Numbered from the stretch's first letter, positions 8,341-18,194 are shown. The stretch is 64,000 bases of DNA from Oceanimonas smirnovii ATCC BAA-899 (GCF_000381965.1 NZ_KB908469.1:22330-86329), one strand, 5' to 3'. The notes: a model not told the origin generated them from the sequence alone. Made by a program: numbers and translations.

Positions 8341-9243
8341 CGTTTCCTTTCTTTCCAGCAGGGCCGGCAGCTGGCGAATGAGCCAGCTCTTGGCCTTGCC
8401 CATGGCATCTCTGCGCCAGGCCAGTACCACATTGGCACTTTGTGGTGCTATGCCTGCCACCGCTTTCAGCTCTCCTTGCTCCAACATATCTTCAAGCCAG
8501 CTCAGAGGCAGGGTCGAGATCCCCAGCCCGGCCCTGAGCGCACTTATCTTGTCTTGCATGGTGCTGACGGTCAGGCGCGACTGCTTGCTGAATAAATGAT
8601 AAGTGAGTGCAGGCTTATTGCGTGCCGTGTCAGCCACGGCAATAGCGCGATATTTCTGCAGCGTTTCGTCACTAAGCGGGGCCCTTTCCTGATGAATGGG
8701 ATGAGCAGGGTGAGCAACGTAAATAAAGCTTTCCTGATAGAGCTGCTGCGTTTTAATGCTGCTATGTACCGGCAGATCATGTTGTAGCGCAGCAATCGCC
8801 AGATCAGCCCTGCCAGTTTCCAGTGCTTCCCAGCTGCCAGCCAGAATCTCATGAGACAAGCGGATATCGGTATCAGTCTGTTGCAGCAGGGCTTCGAGCG
8901 CCGGAAACAGGTGATGACAGGGCAGAATGCCGTCAACTGCTACGGTCAGACTGGTTTCCCAGCCCCGCTCCAGGGCCTGAGCACTTTCTACCAGCTGACT
9001 GGATGCCTGTAACAGATGGCGTCCCTGTTCCAGTAACAAACGTCCTACTGGCGTAAAGCGGGTTTTGTGGCCTGAACGATCAAACAGGGTTAAATCCAGC
9101 TCGTCTTCCAGTTTCTGAATGGTATAGCTGAGTGCAGAGGGTACCTTGCCCAGCTCATCGGCAGCAGCGGCAAAGCTGCCTCTGCGTTCAATGGCGTCAA
9201 GCACTCTCAGTGCATCCAGGGTCAGGGCTTTTTCCCGTTGCAT
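8326..9243 (-). CDS. LysR-family transcriptional regulator
   Basis: A 305-aa regulator with an N-terminal winged helix-turn-helix (about residues 7-65, including RRGSFAAAADELG and SALSYTIQKLE) and a C-terminal periplasmic-binding-like effector domain. The ATG at 9243-9241 overlaps the stop of the AEC transporter gene as TGATG, so the two are cotranscribed and probably translationally coupled. This suggests it controls the transporter or related metabolism, though LysR genes are more often divergent from their targets. The effector is unknown. Confidence 0.88.
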   Translation of the reverse strand: MQREKALTLDALRVLDAIERRGSFAAAADELGKVPSALSYTIQKLEDELDLTLFDRSGHKTRFTPVGRLLLEQGRHLLQASSQLVESAQALERGWETSLTVAVDGILPCHHLFPALEALLQQTDTDIRLSHEILAGSWEALETGRADLAIAALQHDLPVHSSIKTQQLYQESFIYVAHPAHPIHQERAPLSDETLQKYRAIAVADTARNKPALTYHLFSKQSRLTVSTMQDKISALRAGLGISTLPLSWLEDMLEQGELKAVAGIAPQSANVVLAWRRDAMGKAKSWLIRQLPALLERKETSAAS

Positions 9244-10199
9244 CAAAATTCTCCCAGGGTGCTGAGCAGAGTTGCACCCAGACTGGTGGTCAGCAGAGAT
9301 CCCAGAGTGGTGACTGCAATAATGTTGGCTGCCAGCACGGCGTTGCCACCCATGGCCCGGACCATAACGTAACTGGCGGCGGCGGTAGGTGACGCGTTGA
9401 TCAAAAACAGCATTACCAGCTCGGCATCTCTGAATCCTATTGCCCAGCCTCCCAGGGTAATAAATCCCGGCACCAGTATCAGCCGCAGCAATGTAATCAC
9501 AGGCAACAGGCCGGTGTCTTCTCTGCCGGATTTCAGACTGAGGCTGGCTCCGGTACATAGCAGTGCAAGCGGTAGTGTCATTTGAGCCAGTGATGCGCCG
9601 GTTTTCATGAAGATATCTGGCAGTTGCCAGCTGCTAAGAGCAAAGGGCAGGGCGGCAACAATACCAATAATCAACGGATTTTTAACAATGCCAAGCATAA
9701 TGGCGGCGGGGCGTACTGCGTCACCGGTATTCAGACTGCGGCTCAGGGTTATCACCGCCAGAATATTAAACAGTATGGTCAGACAGGCCACATAAAACGC
9801 CATGGCGGCAACGCCCTGGCTGCCATAGGCATTGTTGACATAAGCCAGCCCCACTATGCCCATATTGGCACGAAAAGCTCCTTGTACCAGAATGCCACGC
9901 AATGATCTTTTGGGTGTCAGGCGGGTGGCCAGCAACTCCAGTAGCAGGAATATCAGTAAGGTAGCGGCAAAACCATATACAATCAGTCCCGGGCTGGCCA
10001 TCTTACTGATGTCGGCACTGACAATACTGGTGAACAGCAGCACCGGCAGTGTGATGTTAAAAACCAGCTTGCTGGCCCCATCGATAAAGCCTTCATTCAT
10101 CATCTGCGTGCGACGCAGAAAGAAGCCAAGCAGTAATAACAGGCAGATAGGACCGGTAATTGACAGGGAAAACAGCAGGCTGTTGGCCAAAGCATTCAT
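9243..10199 (-). CDS. AEC (auxin efflux carrier) family transporter
   Basis: A 318-aa integral membrane protein with about ten hydrophobic segments in two halves, typical of the AEC family, whose bacterial members export or exchange small organic acids. Conserved-looking features include LPVLLFTSI in the first half and polar-broken helices (NMGIVGLAY, NASPTAAASYVM). It is the first gene of a two-gene operon with the LysR regulator. The substrate cannot be predicted. Confidence 0.88.
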   Translation of the reverse strand: MNALANSLLFSLSITGPICLLLLLGFFLRRTQMMNEGFIDGASKLVFNITLPVLLFTSIVSADISKMASPGLIVYGFAATLLIFLLLELLATRLTPKRSLRGILVQGAFRANMGIVGLAYVNNAYGSQGVAAMAFYVACLTILFNILAVITLSRSLNTGDAVRPAAIMLGIVKNPLIIGIVAALPFALSSWQLPDIFMKTGASLAQMTLPLALLCTGASLSLKSGREDTGLLPVITLLRLILVPGFITLGGWAIGFRDAELVMLFLINASPTAAASYVMVRAMGGNAVLAANIIAVTTLGSLLTTSLGATLLSTLGEF

Positions 10200-10293
10200 A
10201 TTGTAATGAGTATGACGGAAAAATCAGGGATCAAGCATGCAGTGACCGGGCCCTGTACGCAATATCAATGCCAGAGAAGCGTGAAGTCAGCAA

Positions 10294-10327
10294 ACGAAAA
10301 AAGGCGCATGAAAGCGCCTTTTTTCGT
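10294..10327. terminator. Bidirectional terminator
   Basis: CGAAAAAAGGCGC (10295-10307) and GCGCCTTTTTTCG (10314-10326) form a perfect 13-bp stem with a 6-nt loop and T-runs on both strands. It lies just past the 3' end of rnk on the minus strand. Confidence 0.88.
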
Positions 10328-10328
10328 T

Positions 10329-10736
10329 TTATGACTGATAATCTCCGGCCCGCTCGGGCTGATACTCCACATCGGTAATGGTAACTGTCAGCGGCCTGCC
10401 GTTGGGACCGGGCCATTCAATGCATTGGCCCACAGACAAACCAAGCAGAGCGGTACCAATGGGTGCCAGCACTGAGATTTTGTCTTTGCTGCCATCCATG
10501 TCGCGCGGAAAGCAGAGAGTCTTGGTAAAGGTTTCATCACTTCCTGCCATACTGAAACGGATCACCGAGTTCATGGTGACAATATTATCCGGCATCTCCT
10601 GAGGGGTGACGATAGTCGCCCGTTCCAGCTCGTTTTCCAGCCGGCGCACTGCATCCGAGTCGGGTTGTTTGTCGAGCAGCGCCTCAAGTCGGGCAAGATC
10701 GAGAGTAGAAATTGTTACAGGCGGCAATTGAGCCAT
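10329..10736 (-). CDS. rnk: Rnk, nucleoside diphosphate kinase regulator (GreA-like)
   Basis: A 135-aa protein matching E. coli Rnk (136 aa) along its length: EMPxxxVTMNS, the central strand region, APIGTALLGLSVGQ and the C-terminal EYQPERAGDY. Rnk has a short N-terminal coiled coil and a GreA/GreB-type C-terminal FKBP-like domain. It binds RNA polymerase and is linked to nucleoside diphosphate kinase levels. The ATG at 10736 is chosen because GGAGG stands 6 bases upstream; an in-frame ATG four codons earlier overlaps that site. Confidence 0.92.
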   Translation of the reverse strand: MAQLPPVTISTLDLARLEALLDKQPDSDAVRRLENELERATIVTPQEMPDNIVTMNSVIRFSMAGSDETFTKTLCFPRDMDGSKDKISVLAPIGTALLGLSVGQCIEWPGPNGRPLTVTITDVEYQPERAGDYQS

Positions 10737-10858
10737 ATTAACCTCCAACCAAAAAAATCAGGCAACGCCCAAAAAGCGCTGCCTGTATTCAATGACTAAA
10801 GATATACCCTAAGAATTCAGATTTGACCAGTAGCGCTCATGGCTATTTTTTCTGTAAG

Positions 10859-10922
10859 GAAAAGTTCCGTGGCTTGAGGCGAAAACCGCCCTTAGTTTGC
10901 GTTAAATCAAAAAAGTTCCGTA
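10859..10922 (+). promoter_or_regulatory. ompW upstream region: FNR/CRP-like site and repeated 11-mer
   Basis: TTGCGTTAAATCAA at 10898-10911 matches the FNR consensus (TTGAT-N4-ATCAA) perfectly in the right half and partly in the left. FNR control of ompW is known in enterobacteria. The 11-mer AAAAGTTCCGT occurs twice, around 10861-10871 and 10912-10922, flanking the site. The rest of the 10737-10982 spacer shows only a weak hairpin near 10761-10785. Confidence 0.45.
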
Positions 10923-10982
10923 GCAGTTCGGGCAAACTGCTCTCAGTCGAAAACATCTTGATAAACATATTAAGGACAGAAT

Positions 10983-11600
10983 ATGAAAAAAGTTGCTCTT
11001 CTGGTCGCTGCCGCCCTGATGGCCCCTTCCGCTGCCTTTGCTCACCAGGCCGGTGATATTCTGGTTCGTGGCGGTGCTGTGACTGTGTCTCCTAACAGTA
11101 GCGGTGACAATGTACTGGGTACAGGTAACCTTGACCCTAATACTAATACTCAGCTCGGTCTGACCTTTTCTTATATGGTTACCGATAACTGGGGTGTGGA
11201 ACTGTTGGCCGCAACTCCGTTTTCTCACTCTGTCAGTACTCAGGGACTTGGCGAAGTAGCAAAGATCAAGCACCTGCCACCCAGCCTGATGGCTCAGTAT
11301 TACTTTGGTAATGCCCAGAGCAAGGTGCGTCCTTATGTAGGTCTGGGTGTGAACTATACCGTTTTCTTTGATGAAGAAGCGAGAGGCGCACTGGCAGCTG
11401 CTGGCTCTCCTGTTGATCTGGACGATTCCTGGGGTGTAGCTGCACAAGCCGGTCTGGATATGAAGGTGACGGATAACCTGTTTGTTAACGGCTCTGTCTG
11501 GTATATGGATATTGATACCGATGTAAAAACCGACCTTGGAACCTTTAAAACCGAAATTGATCCCATTGGTCTGATGGTGGGTCTGGGTTATCGTTTCTGA
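10983..11600 (+). CDS. ompW: OmpW-family outer membrane protein
   Basis: A 205-aa precursor with a 20-residue signal peptide (cleavage after AFA) and a mature eight-stranded beta-barrel pattern ending in the outer-membrane C-terminal Phe (GLGYRF). OmpW features include AGDILVRGGAVTVSP at the mature N-terminus, the DNWGVELLAATPFSH strand and YFGNAQSKVRPYVGLGVNY. OmpW forms a narrow hydrophobic channel linked to small-molecule uptake and stress. The ATG follows AAGGACAGAAT. It is monocistronic, ending in a strong terminator. Confidence 0.93.
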   Translation: MKKVALLVAAALMAPSAAFAHQAGDILVRGGAVTVSPNSSGDNVLGTGNLDPNTNTQLGLTFSYMVTDNWGVELLAATPFSHSVSTQGLGEVAKIKHLPPSLMAQYYFGNAQSKVRPYVGLGVNYTVFFDEEARGALAAAGSPVDLDDSWGVAAQAGLDMKVTDNLFVNGSVWYMDIDTDVKTDLGTFKTEIDPIGLMVGLGYRF

Positions 11601-11649
11601 TTGATTTGCAATACGGGTTGAGAGGGACTAAACCTCGGCAGTGTTTTTT

Positions 11650-11676
11650 GGGCAGACCATGGGTCTGCCCTTTTTT
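11650..11676 (+). terminator. ompW terminator
   Basis: A perfect 9-bp stem GGGCAGACC/GGTCTGCCC with a 3-nt loop (11650-11670) is followed by TTTTTT. The stem could also help end the converging lhgO transcript. Confidence 0.88.
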
Positions 11677-11691
11677 ATTACCGGAATATCA

Positions 11692-12903
11692 TCAAACAGC
11701 TGCAACCGGCAGTTCTACCTGCGCTTTTATTTTATCAACAATATAGCCGCCAATAGGAATGGCAGAAGTGGCTGCCGGCGACGGTGCATTACATACATTC
11801 AGGGTGCGTCTGGTATTTACAAACAAAAAGTCGTCTACCAGGTTGCCGTCTTTGGATACAGCCTGAGCGCGAATACCTGCCGGATAGGGGGTAAGGTCAC
11901 TCAGTGCCAGGCTGGGGCAGTATTTGCGTACCAGTTCCAGATAGCCGGCCTTGTTGATGGAATTTTTCATCTCGGTCAGGCCGGGTTTCAGGTTTTTCAT
12001 CAGTACTTTAAGAATGCCCGGATAAGTGAGCATCTCAAGAGTATCGCTAAGGGAAATATCCCGTTTGTTATAACCTTCGCGTTTGAACGCCAGCACCGCA
12101 TTGGGGCCCACGGTAACGGTGCCGTCGATCATGCGGGTCAGGTGCACGCCCAGGAAGGGCATGTTCGGATCCGGAATCGGATAGATCAGGTGGTTTACAA
12201 TCTGATTATGCTCAGGCTTGAGCAAATAATACTCACCACGGAAGGGACAAATCTTGAATTCGGGCTGCAGGCCCAGCATGCGCACTACTCTGTCGGCCAT
12301 CAGGCCGGAGCAGGACACTAGGAATTTACCCTGAAAATCACCCTGGCTGGTTTGCACCACCACCTGCTCGGCTTCTTCCTTCAGGCCGGTTACTTCTGTG
12401 CTGTAACGAATTTCGCCACCCAGCCGCTCAAACTCCTTGCCCATGGCCGCGGTCACTTTCTTGTAATCCACAATGCCGCTGGACGGCACAAAAATGCCGC
12501 CCACGCCGGTAATGTTGGGTTCGCGCTCCTTGAGCTCGTCGGCATTCAGCCAGTAGCGCTCCAGACCATTGGCTTCGCTTCTGTCCCACAGCGCCTTCAT
12601 GCGCTCCATTTCCAGCTCGTTGGTGGCTACCAGCAACTTGCCGCACTCATCAAAGGGAATGTCATGCTCACGGCAGAACGCCTTGGTAGCGCGGTTACCC
12701 TCAAGGCAGAATTTTGCCTTCAGGCTGCCTGGTGTGTAGTAAACACCGGCATGGATAACACCGCTGTTATGACCGGTCTGGTGCCGGGCCGGGCCACTTT
12801 CCTTTTCTACCAGCAACATTTTGCTGTCGGGGTAGGTTTTTTTCAGCTGCCAGGCGGTAGACATGCCGACGATACCGCCACCGATAATAATAAAATCAAA
12901 CAC
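11692..12903 (-). CDS. lhgO: L-2-hydroxyglutarate dehydrogenase/oxidase LhgO
   Basis: FAD enzyme that oxidises L-2-hydroxyglutarate to 2-oxoglutarate and passes electrons to the respiratory chain. The N-terminal dinucleotide fold FIIIGGGIVGMSTAWQL is followed by HQTGHNSGVIHAGVYYTPGSLKA and a C-terminal CNAPSPAATSAIPIG block, closely matching E. coli LhgO (YgaF). The GTG at 12903 gives MFDFIIIGGG, as in homologues, with AAAGAG about 11 bases upstream; an in-frame GTG at 12915 is the alternative start. It lies 105 bp downstream of glaH, whose product makes its substrate. Confidence 0.93.
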   Translation of the reverse strand: MFDFIIIGGGIVGMSTAWQLKKTYPDSKMLLVEKESGPARHQTGHNSGVIHAGVYYTPGSLKAKFCLEGNRATKAFCREHDIPFDECGKLLVATNELEMERMKALWDRSEANGLERYWLNADELKEREPNITGVGGIFVPSSGIVDYKKVTAAMGKEFERLGGEIRYSTEVTGLKEEAEQVVVQTSQGDFQGKFLVSCSGLMADRVVRMLGLQPEFKICPFRGEYYLLKPEHNQIVNHLIYPIPDPNMPFLGVHLTRMIDGTVTVGPNAVLAFKREGYNKRDISLSDTLEMLTYPGILKVLMKNLKPGLTEMKNSINKAGYLELVRKYCPSLALSDLTPYPAGIRAQAVSKDGNLVDDFLFVNTRRTLNVCNAPSPAATSAIPIGGYIVDKIKAQVELPVAAV

Positions 12904-13007
12904 TGTGCTGCTCACTCTTTGTTAGAGAAGACAACGCCGGGGCGGCCCCGGCGGTCTTAAATCATTGTTTTTAATATCAGGGTGCCGTCGGCACTCTGTC
13001 AATGGCT

Positions 13008-13976
13008 TTAGCCCTGGCGTGGATTTTTCAGGGTTTTGGCGTGAGTAAAGTAACCCCGCTGACGCATCAGCTCACGGCGCAGGCCGTCGTGGGCAGTAAA
13101 CTTGTCACGGCCGTGCAGCCAGAAATGGTTGTTGATCAGCAAAAATGAACCGGTAGGCACGCGCACCGACAGCCGGTGAGCACTGGTTTCCAGCGCTTCA
13201 GACAGCTCGGCCAGCCAGACGCCTTCTTCATAGTTCTTGGGCTGCACAAACTGGTCAATGTAAGACATGATGGGCTTGCCACTACGATCGGTATCGAACA
13301 CGGCGTGGAACACATCCTTGGTGGTGTTCTTGCTGGGTGGTGCTGCCCAGCGCATCACGCGGCGAGCCATAGGATCGGCATAGAAGCGGTCCAGGTGCTC
13401 CCAGTCGTCCAGGTGCAGCAGCAAAGAGTTACCGCCTTCCATATTCTGCTCATCAATTTTCAGCATCAGCACATAGTCGGTGTCCTGCTCCACAAAGGTA
13501 CCGTCGTTGTGCAGCTCCATCACTCTGTGCGCCTGACGCAGGTAGCTGTCGGAGGCATCCTTGTTCTGTACCACAAAGCGGGCGTAGTACTGACCGCTCA
13601 TGGCATCGAAATTGGAGCGGCCGAACAGATGGGCAACCGCAGTGGTGAATTTGACCATGTCTTCGGCCTGCTCAACCTTGTCCAGACCTTCCGGGGTGAT
13701 CAGCAGGCCACCTGTGTTGCGGTCCACCAAGGTATTTACCAGCAGCGGCTGCAGTGCCTGACCACACAAATCGTTCAGGATCTGGGCAACCCGAAAGCGC
13801 AGAAAAGACTTGTATTCCAGCGCTTGCACCGGCCATTCGGCAGTGGCCTTCAGGTAGGCGTTCACGGTGTGCTCGTCAAAGCGCAGCTCCAGCAGGCGCT
13901 CAGACTGGGCAGAGGGTGCCAGGCTAAAACCCTGGTACTGGTGATTAACAAAATCGGCGGTAGCAATGTTAGACAT
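13008..13976 (-). CDS. glaH: Glutarate 2-hydroxylase GlaH (CsiD)
   Basis: Iron(II)/2-oxoglutarate-dependent dioxygenase that converts glutarate to L-2-hydroxyglutarate in lysine catabolism. The 322-aa protein matches E. coli CsiD (325 aa). The facial triad is His156-x-Asp158 (LHNDGTF) and His288 ([10 protein letters not shown]), and an Arg-rich stretch near the C-terminus fits the 2-oxoglutarate site. AAGGAAG lies about 8 bases before the ATG at 13976. It is the first gene of glaH-lhgO and divergent from glaR. No gabDTP genes are attached, unlike E. coli. Confidence 0.94.
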   Translation of the reverse strand: MSNIATADFVNHQYQGFSLAPSAQSERLLELRFDEHTVNAYLKATAEWPVQALEYKSFLRFRVAQILNDLCGQALQPLLVNTLVDRNTGGLLITPEGLDKVEQAEDMVKFTTAVAHLFGRSNFDAMSGQYYARFVVQNKDASDSYLRQAHRVMELHNDGTFVEQDTDYVLMLKIDEQNMEGGNSLLLHLDDWEHLDRFYADPMARRVMRWAAPPSKNTTKDVFHAVFDTDRSGKPIMSYIDQFVQPKNYEEGVWLAELSEALETSAHRLSVRVPTGSFLLINNHFWLHGRDKFTAHDGLRRELMRQRGYFTHAKTLKNPRQG

Positions 13977-14037
13977 CTTGGGGGCTTCCTTGTAATGACA
14001 CTGTGTTGATGAATGCGATTAATGTCGCTTTATATAT

Positions 14038-14053
14038 AAAATGTCGACATTTT
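14038..14053. promoter_or_regulatory. Palindromic operator between glaH and glaR
   Basis: AAAATGTCGACATTTT is a perfect 16-bp palindrome in the 166-bp divergent spacer. It contains ATGT-N5-TTTT, which resembles the half-site pattern reported for E. coli GlaR (CsiR). It lies about 60 bp before glaH and 90 bp before glaR, so one repressor could control both. A -10-like TATAAT at 14106-14111 may serve glaR. Confidence 0.65.
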
Positions 14054-14142
14054 TGATTTGTGTCAATTATTAGTGGTGATTTTATGATCTCCGTTACAAT
14101 TTCGTTATAATGCGCACCATTCATTCACAGTGAGACATCATC

Positions 14143-14832
14143 ATGAGCAACCCCGAGGCTCCGCGGGAGAACCTGGCCCGCACCGCCTACCAGCAACTGA
14201 AACAGGACATTATTGAGAGCCACTTCGGCCCCGGCGAAAAGCTGCTGATGAGCGGCCTTAAAACCCGTTATGGCCTGGGAGTGAGCCCGCTCAGGGAGGC
14301 ACTGTCGCAGCTGGTATCGGAGCGGCTGGTCACGGCAGAGAGCCAGCGTGGTTTTCGTGTCAGCTCCATGTCGGTGGCCGAGCTGCAGGATATTTATGAC
14401 GCCCGCGCTCAGCTGGAAGGCCTGATCGTGGAGCTGGCCATGACCCGGGGCGACGATCTTTGGGAAGCTGGGGTGGTGGCGGCACATCATGCCCTGGCCA
14501 AGGTGACTCAGCTTAATTCGGTGGAAGATCAGCTCGATCAGTGGGATGGCCGGCATCAGGCTTTTCATGAGGCGGTGGCTGCCGGCTGCAATTCGCCCCA
14601 GCTGCTGGTGGTACGCCGCACCCTGATGGATCAGGCTGCCCGCTACCGGTATTTATGGCTGAAACGCACCGTGTTCAGTGAACAGGCACTGGCCGATAAG
14701 CAGCAAGAGCATCAGGCGTTGCTGCAGGCCATATTGGCGCGCCAGCCAAAAGCGGCGGCCATGATGCGGGAGCATCTGCAAAGTCCGGTGCCCATCATTA
14801 CACAAGTGCTGGCTGAGCAGGGTATCAGCTGA
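14143..14832 (+). CDS. glaR: GlaR/CsiR, GntR-family (FCD) repressor of glutarate catabolism
   Basis: A 229-aa regulator with an N-terminal winged helix (about residues 12-75, KTRYGLGVSPLREALSQLVSERLV) and a C-terminal helical FCD ligand domain with metal-site-like Asp/His residues (about 85-215). E. coli CsiR (220 aa) represses the same pathway and is relieved by glutarate. Here the gene is divergent from glaH, whereas in E. coli it lies at the far end of the gab operon. The assignment rests on family plus context. Confidence 0.85.
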   Translation: MSNPEAPRENLARTAYQQLKQDIIESHFGPGEKLLMSGLKTRYGLGVSPLREALSQLVSERLVTAESQRGFRVSSMSVAELQDIYDARAQLEGLIVELAMTRGDDLWEAGVVAAHHALAKVTQLNSVEDQLDQWDGRHQAFHEAVAAGCNSPQLLVVRRTLMDQAARYRYLWLKRTVFSEQALADKQQEHQALLQAILARQPKAAAMMREHLQSPVPIITQVLAEQGIS

Positions 14833-14898
14833 ATCAGCCCGGCTGTGTTTGCGTGTATTTACTGGTTTTTTACAAGAAGATCTTGCTAACTCAAGTCA

Positions 14899-14938
14899 AG
14901 ACGTGTAAATATTCAGACATTCAGATGTCTAAACGTCT
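14899..14938 (+). promoter_or_regulatory. Five tandem Met boxes (MetJ operator) before metF
   Basis: Five 8-bp units lie end to end: AGACGTGT, AAATATTC, AGACATTC, AGATGTCT and AAACGTCT. Four match the MetJ consensus AGACGTCT at 5 to 7 positions with exact 8-bp phasing; the second is poor. MetJ with S-adenosylmethionine binds such arrays cooperatively, so metF should be repressed when methionine is plentiful. Confidence 0.85.
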
Positions 14939-15023
14939 TAATGTGCCACTACGGCTCATAAGTCAGCCGCTGGTTTACAGCAGGTGCGGTGATATCAAGG
15001 CATAATGGACTCACTTGAAGTAA

Positions 15024-15953
<930 letters not shown>

Positions 15954-15966
15954 GCGCCTTGTCAGT

Positions 15967-16003
15967 AAAAGCCCCCGGCAACGCGGTTGCCGGGGGCTTT
16001 TTT
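15967..16003. terminator. Terminator after metF
   Basis: AAAAGCCCCCGGCAAC pairs with GTTGCCGGGGGCTTTTTT around a 3-nt loop, giving a long GC-rich stem with T-runs on both strands. It serves metF and overlaps the stop of the converging zntA gene. Confidence 0.9.
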
Positions 16004-18164
16004 ATGGCCGAAAGCGCAGCAGCCGCAGGGCGTTGAGGGTGACTAACGCAGTGGCACCCGTGTCGGCCAGCACCGCCAGCCAGAGGCCGGTGACGCCGGT
16101 AATGCTGGTGATCAGAAACACCGCCTTGAGCCCCAGCGCCAGGGTGATGTTCTGGCGAATATTGGCACTGGCGGCCCGGGACAGCCGCACCGCGTCGGGC
16201 AGCGCCGTGAGCCGGTTGTGGGTGAGGGCAGCATCGGCGCTGTCCAGCGCGACATCCGTGCCCTGACCCATGGCAATGCCGATGCTGGCCTGCTTCAGGG
16301 CCGGGGCATCGTTAATGCCGTCGCCCACCATGCCGAGGCAATGCTGCTCACTGAGCCGGGCCACCTGCTCCAGCTTGTGCTCGGGTTTAAGGCCGGCACG
16401 GTAGTCCATGCCAAGCTCAGCGGCAATGTGCCGTGCGGTTTGCTCATGATCACCGGTCAGCATCAGACTTTTTACTTTCAGCTTGTGCAGGGCGGTCATG
16501 GCGGCTTTGGCATCCTGGCGCAGGGTGTCTTGCAGCGCAAGCAGGGCGGCAATCTGCTGATTAACCACCAGCACCACCAGGGTGCAGGCGGCGGCCCGCA
16601 ATCGCTCCATATCGGCGATTTGCTGAGGGCTGAAGTCGGCTTCGGGTAAATAAGACGGCGCACAGAGCAGCACCGGCTGGTCTTGCCAGCGGCTTTGAAT
16701 GCCGGCCCCGGGCAGAGTGTGTTTTTCACCGGTTTCCAGTGCTGCAATCTGCTCCTGAGCGGCAGCATTGACCAGGGCTCTGGCAAGAGGGTGGTGAGAG
16801 CCGCTTTCCAGCCCGGCGGCCAGCGCCAGCACCTGCTCCCGCCCAAAACCGGCATACAGGCACAGCTCCCGCAGCACCGGCTGCCCCTGCGTCAGCGTGC
16901 CGGTTTTATCAAAGGCCAGCATATTCACCTTGCCCAGTTGTTCCAGCGCGGCACCGCCCTTGATTAACACACCCATGCGGCTGGCCGCTGCCAGTGCCGA
17001 GGTAACTGCCGCCGGGGTGGAAATTACCAGGGCGCAGGGACAACCAATCAGCAGCAGCACCAGACCGCGATAAATCCAGGTTTCCCAGTTACCGGCAAAC
17101 AGCAAAGGCGGCAGCACCGCCACCAGAGCGGCGGTGGCGATCATGGCGGGGGTGTACCAGCGGCTGAAACGGTCAATAAAGCGGGCGATGGGTGCACGGT
17201 TGGCGTCGGCGTGCTCCATCAGATGCAGAATGCGGTCCAGGGTGCTGTGGCCGGGTTGTGAGGTTACCGTTAAGCGCACCGACTTATCCACCACCAGGCT
17301 GCCGGCGGCCAGCTGAGCGCCGCGCTCATGCTCCACCGGCACAGACTCGCCGGTAATGGCGCTTTCATCAAAGGCAGCCTGCGCATTCAGCAATATGCCA
17401 TCGGCGGGCAGGCGACCGCCGGGGTGCACTTCTATTTCATGGCCGGGTTTAAGCTCGCTGACAGCCACTTCCCTGATGCCCTCGGGAGTGATCAGCCGGG
17501 CTTGCTCCGGCACCAGTGCCATCAGGGTTTTTACGCCCTGGCGGGCCTTGCCGGCGGCCAGGTTTTCCAGCTGCTCGCCAATGCCGAACAACAGCAGCAC
17601 CATGGCCGCTTCGGCGGTTTCTCCCAGAAACAGGGCCCCGCTGGCGGCCACCGCCATCAGCATTTCAATGGAAAACGGCGATCCGCTGCGGGCCAGCCGC
17701 CAGGCCTGACGCACTATGGGCACCAGCCCCCAGAGTGTGGCCAGGGTAAACAGCCAGGGCGTGGCCGCCGGCCACAGCAGCCGGGCCACACCGGCCAGCA
17801 GCATCAGCAGCAGCAGGGTTAACAGGAAGAAATAACGCCGCCAGAAAGGCACGTCTGGGGCCGAGGGAGCCTGATCATTAAAGGGAGTAAAACCGGCGGC
17901 GTGAATGGCTCTGATTACCTGTTCCCGGCTGCCTTCAGCAGTCAGTCGCACCCGCAGCCGCTCGGTGGCAAAGGCGACCTCGGCGCTGTGCACACCGGGC
18001 AGGCGCTTAACGGCGGTTTCTATTTTGCCGGCACAACTGGGGCAGTCCATGCCGTGAATGCGCCAGCGATGCTCGGTGGTATCGGCGATGGGGGCGGCAG
18101 CACCGCCGTCATGGCCGACGGCGGTGGATTGATGACAGCTGTTTTGATCACAGCAGTGACGCAT
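16002..18164 (-). CDS. zntA: ZntA-type Zn/Cd/Pb-exporting P-type ATPase
   Basis: A 720-aa P1B ATPase that pumps divalent soft metals out of the cytoplasm. Domains in order: Cys/His-rich N-terminus (HCCDQNSCH), heavy-metal-associated domain with GMDCPSC (Cys41, Cys44), membrane segments, actuator loop TGES near 271-274, the transmembrane metal site Cys375-Pro-Cys377, phosphorylation motif Asp419-KTGT, hinge GDGINDAP, and a late membrane segment with LADTGATALVTLNALRLLRF, typical of the Zn/Cd/Pb subgroup and not copper pumps. The start at 18164 is chosen because AGGAG is 8 bases upstream; an ATG seven codons earlier lacks a site. Confidence 0.92.
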   Translation of the reverse strand: MRHCCDQNSCHQSTAVGHDGGAAAPIADTTEHRWRIHGMDCPSCAGKIETAVKRLPGVHSAEVAFATERLRVRLTAEGSREQVIRAIHAAGFTPFNDQAPSAPDVPFWRRYFFLLTLLLLMLLAGVARLLWPAATPWLFTLATLWGLVPIVRQAWRLARSGSPFSIEMLMAVAASGALFLGETAEAAMVLLLFGIGEQLENLAAGKARQGVKTLMALVPEQARLITPEGIREVAVSELKPGHEIEVHPGGRLPADGILLNAQAAFDESAITGESVPVEHERGAQLAAGSLVVDKSVRLTVTSQPGHSTLDRILHLMEHADANRAPIARFIDRFSRWYTPAMIATAALVAVLPPLLFAGNWETWIYRGLVLLLIGCPCALVISTPAAVTSALAAASRMGVLIKGGAALEQLGKVNMLAFDKTGTLTQGQPVLRELCLYAGFGREQVLALAAGLESGSHHPLARALVNAAAQEQIAALETGEKHTLPGAGIQSRWQDQPVLLCAPSYLPEADFSPQQIADMERLRAAACTLVVLVVNQQIAALLALQDTLRQDAKAAMTALHKLKVKSLMLTGDHEQTARHIAAELGMDYRAGLKPEHKLEQVARLSEQHCLGMVGDGINDAPALKQASIGIAMGQGTDVALDSADAALTHNRLTALPDAVRLSRAASANIRQNITLALGLKAVFLITSITGVTGLWLAVLADTGATALVTLNALRLLRFRP

Positions 18165-18194
18165 GACTGACTCTCCTGATAACACACTGTTGTC

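Noticed and set aside
8326..9558. Extended 410-aa version of the LysR gene
   Set aside because: The first 105 residues are the out-of-frame end of the AEC transporter; the family N-terminus begins at 9243.
13176..14009. Long plus-strand frame opposite glaH
   Set aside because: It is an antisense shadow of a well-supported gene, with no start signal or recognisable protein.
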